The position numbers and the translations under genes are program-made. 7,816 bases of DNA from Prevotellaceae bacterium UBA4361 (lineage in GTDB: Bacteria; Bacteroidota; Bacteroidia; Bacteroidales; Bacteroidaceae). Location of the stretch: the NCBI GenBank assembly GCA_002393575.1, contig DGSN01000053.1:461-8276 (forward strand). The letters are read 5' to 3'. The notes below the pieces were generated by a model. It searched no databases, was not told where the DNA came from, and saw only the letters and a program-made list of their open reading frames with translations. Of the stretch, positions 6,029 to 7,816 are shown in pieces; positions within the stretch are counted from its first letter, which is position 1; the number at the start of each line of letters is the position of its first letter.

Positions 6029-6098
6029 AATTTGCGGGTAATTTGTGGCAATTCGTGTTAAAACAAAAACATGAATGACCGCAAATTACCCGCAAATT
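6029..6098. repeat. 70-bp palindrome related to the 158-bp element
   Basis: Arms 6029-6057 and 6070-6098 are inverted repeats identical at 25 of 29 positions; the outer 17 bases (aatttgcgggtaatttg) are perfect. The 12-base loop is A-rich. The left arm ends in attcgtgttaaa (through 6061), the same string seen at 5629-5640 inside the larger palindrome. No T-tract follows closely, so a terminator role is less likely than a repeat-family member. Confidence 0.5.
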
Positions 6099-6142
6099 TC
6101 CATGAATTATTTGTTTTTAGTGATTTGGGAATGGGCACAAAC

Positions 6143-6162
6143 TGAATCGTGGTTTCGATTCA
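6143..6162. repeat. Short perfect hairpin before the 22-bp array
   Basis: tgaatcg (6143-6149) pairs with cgattca (6156-6162) around the six-base loop tggttt, 10 bases before the 22-bp array. No T run follows, so it is probably not a terminator. Confidence 0.5.
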
Positions 6163-6172
6163 ACTAGTTAGG

Positions 6173-6248
6173 CGAGCCCTCGTTTGCGTTCAAGCGAGGG
6201 CTCGTTTGAATTGCGACGAGGGCTCGCTTGAATTCAAACGAGGGCTCG
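6173..6248. repeat. 76-bp array of a quasi-palindromic 10-mer with exact 22-bp period
   Basis: The 10-mer cgagggctcg occurs at 6195, 6217 and 6239, and its reverse complement cgagccctcg at 6173, so the four cores start exactly 22 bases apart. Each core is palindromic except for its two central bases (cgag-GG/CC-ctcg). The three 12-base spacers (tttgcgttcaag, tttgaattgcga, cttgaattcaaa) are also related to one another or to one another's reverse complements. The whole block can fold as one large hairpin because its left 32 bases nearly match the reverse complement of its right 32. There is no coding frame. Function is unknown; a protein-binding array or a multi-copy repeat are possibilities. 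Confidence 0.5.
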
Positions 6249-6300
6249 TTGCTTTAGAAAAACCGAATGAATGCTTCTCGTGAGTCGAAGGAGCGTAGTG

Positions 6301-6326
6301 TTAGTGTTGAAGGAGAATCACACTAA
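6301..6326. repeat. Hairpin in the region before the BspA-like gene promoter
   Basis: ttagtgt (6301-6307) pairs perfectly with acactaa (6320-6326) around a 12-base loop. The motif gaaggag occurs once before it and once in the loop. No T-tract follows. It lies about 80 bases upstream of the promoter at 6408-6438. Confidence 0.5.
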
Positions 6327-6407
6327 TCTCGAACGTCTGATTGTTTCCAAAATGATAATTGTTTCTGAAAATAAACTTTTTCTATTTCATTTTTCGTTCT
6401 TCATTTC

Positions 6408-6438
6408 TTGTCGTTTTTGAATTTTATTGCTACTTTTG
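6408..6438 (+). promoter_or_regulatory. Bacteroidetes-type promoter of the BspA-like gene
   Basis: TTG (6408-6410), a 20-base spacer and TACTTTTG (6431-6438) match the TTG / TAnnTTTG consensus exactly, the best promoter in the window. The region is strongly T/A-rich upstream. Transcription should start around 6445, leaving a leader of about 370 bases before the start codon at 6817. Confidence 0.5.
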
Positions 6439-6444
6439 CCCTGT

Positions 6445-6816
6445 GATTATAAACAACATTATTTAACCCCTAAATTACTATTCCTCTAAGAAACAGACAG
6501 AATACATTTTTTTTAGAAACGCTAAAGTGGGGCGACAGACAAGGGACTGCCTTTGCTGAGTCCCTACTCAAGAGACAAATTAACTGTATCATTAACTCGG
6601 CGTTTCTGCTCAAAACATAACATACTTGGACTATAAGTCCTTGTTCTCGTCCTGACAAAATACCGCCAATTTTTTGTGCAAGAGAACAAGCGATGGAGGT
6701 TCACGTCCATTGGGCGTGAATTGTTCGTGCTTTTCTATAGACAAGGCTACTTGGCGGTTGCCATCACAAAGGAAAAGCAATAAGAGCAGTTCCGCCTTTT
6801 TTATTTTCCCAAAAAC
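6445..6816 (+). ncRNA. Long 5' leader with alternative pairings, candidate structured RNA or riboregulator
   Basis: No gene is supported in this stretch, but many paired segments are. The arms agaaacgc (6515-6522) and gcgtttct (6600-6607) enclose agggact/agtccct (6542-6548 with 6559-6565). accgccaa (6662-6669) pairs with ttggcggt (6751-6758). Inside that, gaacaa (6684-6689) pairs with ttgttc (6721-6726), which adjoins the hairpin ttcacgtcc/gggcgtgaa (6700-6708 with 6712-6720). In competition, cttgttctc (6640-6648) pairs perfectly over 9 bp with gagaacaag (6682-6690), and atgga/tccat (6693-6697 with 6706-6710) interleaves with ttcacg/cgtgaa as a possible pseudoknot. A T-rich tract (6797-6807) just before the start codon could end a terminator built from aaagg (6768-6772) and ccttt (6795-6799). 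I recognise no known riboswitch family. Structure is read by eye. Confidence 0.5.
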
Positions 6817-7816
6817 ATGAAACAAAATTATCTCAAATGCCTACTTCTCGGCATCCTTTCAATCTTCAGTATCAATGCATCTGCATACAACTGTAAAGTG
6901 GATGGGATTTACTACAATTTGAATGAAACTGAAAAAACAGCAAGTGTTACGTATTATAGATCTTCAAGTGAAAATGCTTACAAAGGTTCTGTCACAATTC
7001 CTTCATCTTTCACCTATAGTGGAACTACATACAGCGTGACCAGCATCGGATCTAATGCATTCGTAGATTGTAGTGGCTTAGCCTCAGTGACCATCCCCAA
7101 CAGCGTGATCAGTATCGGCAATAATTCGTTCGAAGGCTGTTCTAACTTGACCTCCATTATTATTCCTTCCAGTGTGATAAGTATTGGGTATAGGGCATTT
7201 GAAGGAACAGTATGGTACATAAACCAACCAGATGGACTTGTATATGCAGGGAAAGTTGCATATAAATATAAAGGAACGATGCCTGCTAATACAAGCATAT
7301 CATTAAAAGAAGGAACTTTGGGAATTGCTGCAAGTGCATTCTCTGAATGTAGTGGCTTGACTTCTATTAAAATACCCAACAGTGTGAAAATCATCGAGGA
7401 GTTTGCATTTCAGGGCTGTTCGGGTCTATCTTCTGTCATCATCCCCAACAGTGTGAAAAGCATCCAATGGCATACGTTCTCCAGATGTACGAGTTTGACC
7501 TCCATCAACATTCCCGACGGCGTGACCAGAATTGAAGATAGAGCATTCTATGGCTGTACTAGATTAACTTCCATTGATATTTCCAACAGCGTGACCAGCA
7601 TTGGGAGTTTGGCGTTCGAAAGCTGTAGTAGCATAGAATCAATTGTTGTTGCTTCTGGAAATAATGTTTATGATTCACGCAATAATTGTAATGCAATCAT
7701 ATTTACAGAAACAAACAGTTTATCTTTGGGATGCAAAAACACAACCATTCCCAACAGCGTGACGAGCATCGGATACATGGCTTTCAGGTTATGTAGTGGC
7801 TTGACCTCCGTGACGA
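6817..7816 (+). CDS. BspA-like secreted leucine-rich-repeat protein, N-terminal part (3' end outside window)
   Basis: The frame is open from ATG 6817 to the window edge (333 codons). Residues 1-23 are a signal peptide (MKQNYLKCLLLGILSIFSIN then ASA), with cleavage likely before YNC. Residues 27-70 form a short cap (GIYYNL, then TIPSSFTYSGTTYSVTSIG). From about residue 71 the protein is made of LRR_5 (BspA, Treponema pallidum type) repeats of about 23 residues with consensus LTSITIPNSVTSIGxxAFxGCSG. Units are visible around 74, 97, 120, 187, 210, 233, 256 and 313. Two interruptions typical of this family occur: WYINQPDGLVYAGKVAYKYK (133-152) and IVVASGNNVYDSRNNCNAII (276-295). Known members are surface or secreted proteins that can bind fibronectin, fibrinogen or other host and bacterial partners; the partner here is unknown. 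The start has no strong Shine-Dalgarno sequence, usual for Bacteroidetes. The long leader and near-consensus promoter belong to it. Confidence 0.5.
   Translation, partial: MKQNYLKCLLLGILSIFSINASAYNCKVDGIYYNLNETEKTASVTYYRSSSENAYKGSVTIPSSFTYSGTTYSVTSIGSNAFVDCSGLASVTIPNSVISIGNNSFEGCSNLTSIIIPSSVISIGYRAFEGTVWYINQPDGLVYAGKVAYKYKGTMPANTSISLKEGTLGIAASAFSECSGLTSIKIPNSVKIIEEFAFQGCSGLSSVIIPNSVKSIQWHTFSRCTSLTSINIPDGVTRIEDRAFYGCTRLTSIDISNSVTSIGSLAFESCSSIESIVVASGNNVYDSRNNCNAIIFTETNSLSLGCKNTTIPNSVTSIGYMAFRLCSGLTSVT

Noticed and set aside
6173..6248. CRISPR array
   Set aside because: The repeat is only 10 bases, the spacers are 12 bases and related to each other, one repeat is inverted, and no cas gene is nearby.
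6445..6816. Known riboswitch such as cobalamin, TPP or SAM
   Set aside because: The conserved core strings of those families that I know are not visible; the leader is reported only as an unassigned structured candidate.
6470..6825. Two minus-strand open frames of 62 and 64 codons in the leader region
   Set aside because: Both cover the strongly paired leader RNA, are Cys/Leu-rich without motifs, and lack a promoter facing left.
7014..7394. Antisense open frame of 126 codons in the leucine-rich-repeat gene
   Set aside because: It is repetitive only because the sense strand is repetitive; there is no start signal or known family.

Overview
The window looks like a chromosomal accessory region of a gut or oral Bacteroidales species, most likely Prevotella or a close relative. 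This is an inference from several signs. There is a BspA-type leucine-rich-repeat surface protein, a membrane-anchored AraC-family regulator with a kelch-like sensor domain, and a lipoprotein with a typical lipobox. Promoter candidates fit the Bacteroidetes form (TTG, about 20 bases, TAnnTTTG), Shine-Dalgarno sequences are weak, and the intergenic DNA is AT-rich.

Left part (1-1310) is a graveyard of gene ends. Positions 2-220 hold the last 72 codons of a chloramphenicol-acetyltransferase-family enzyme, followed by a hairpin terminator. A minus-strand gene for a small exported protein (738 down to 433) stops at a TGA, but a homologous-looking reading continues in another frame to 317, so it is probably frameshifted. 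On the plus strand, 1036-1083 and 1134-1310 are the first codons of a HTH regulator and of hsdM, the methyltransferase subunit of a type I restriction-modification system. Both are cut short. The hsdM remnant overlaps the next gene by ATGA.

Centre (1307-5280): a 567-residue one-component transmembrane regulator (signal peptide, kelch-like propeller outside, one membrane helix, AraC DNA-binding domain inside) is followed 122 bases later by a 715-residue lipoprotein of unknown function. The gap holds a 14-bp palindrome, a second inverted repeat and two copies of aaatgat. The simplest reading is that the regulator senses something in the periplasm and controls the lipoprotein gene; that is inference from position.

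Right-centre (5281-6430) has no intact gene. It holds two good terminators, a remnant between them that looks like the 3' end of a lipoprotein paralogue, a 158-bp palindromic element, a second related palindrome, several short hairpins and a striking 76-bp array of a quasi-palindromic 10-mer repeated exactly every 22 bp.

Right end (6408-7816): a near-consensus promoter is followed by a leader of about 370 bases with mutually exclusive long pairings (candidate structured RNA). The leader precedes a secreted BspA-like leucine-rich-repeat protein that runs off the window. Several genes were found only by reading frames that cross the window edges or are shorter than 60 codons.
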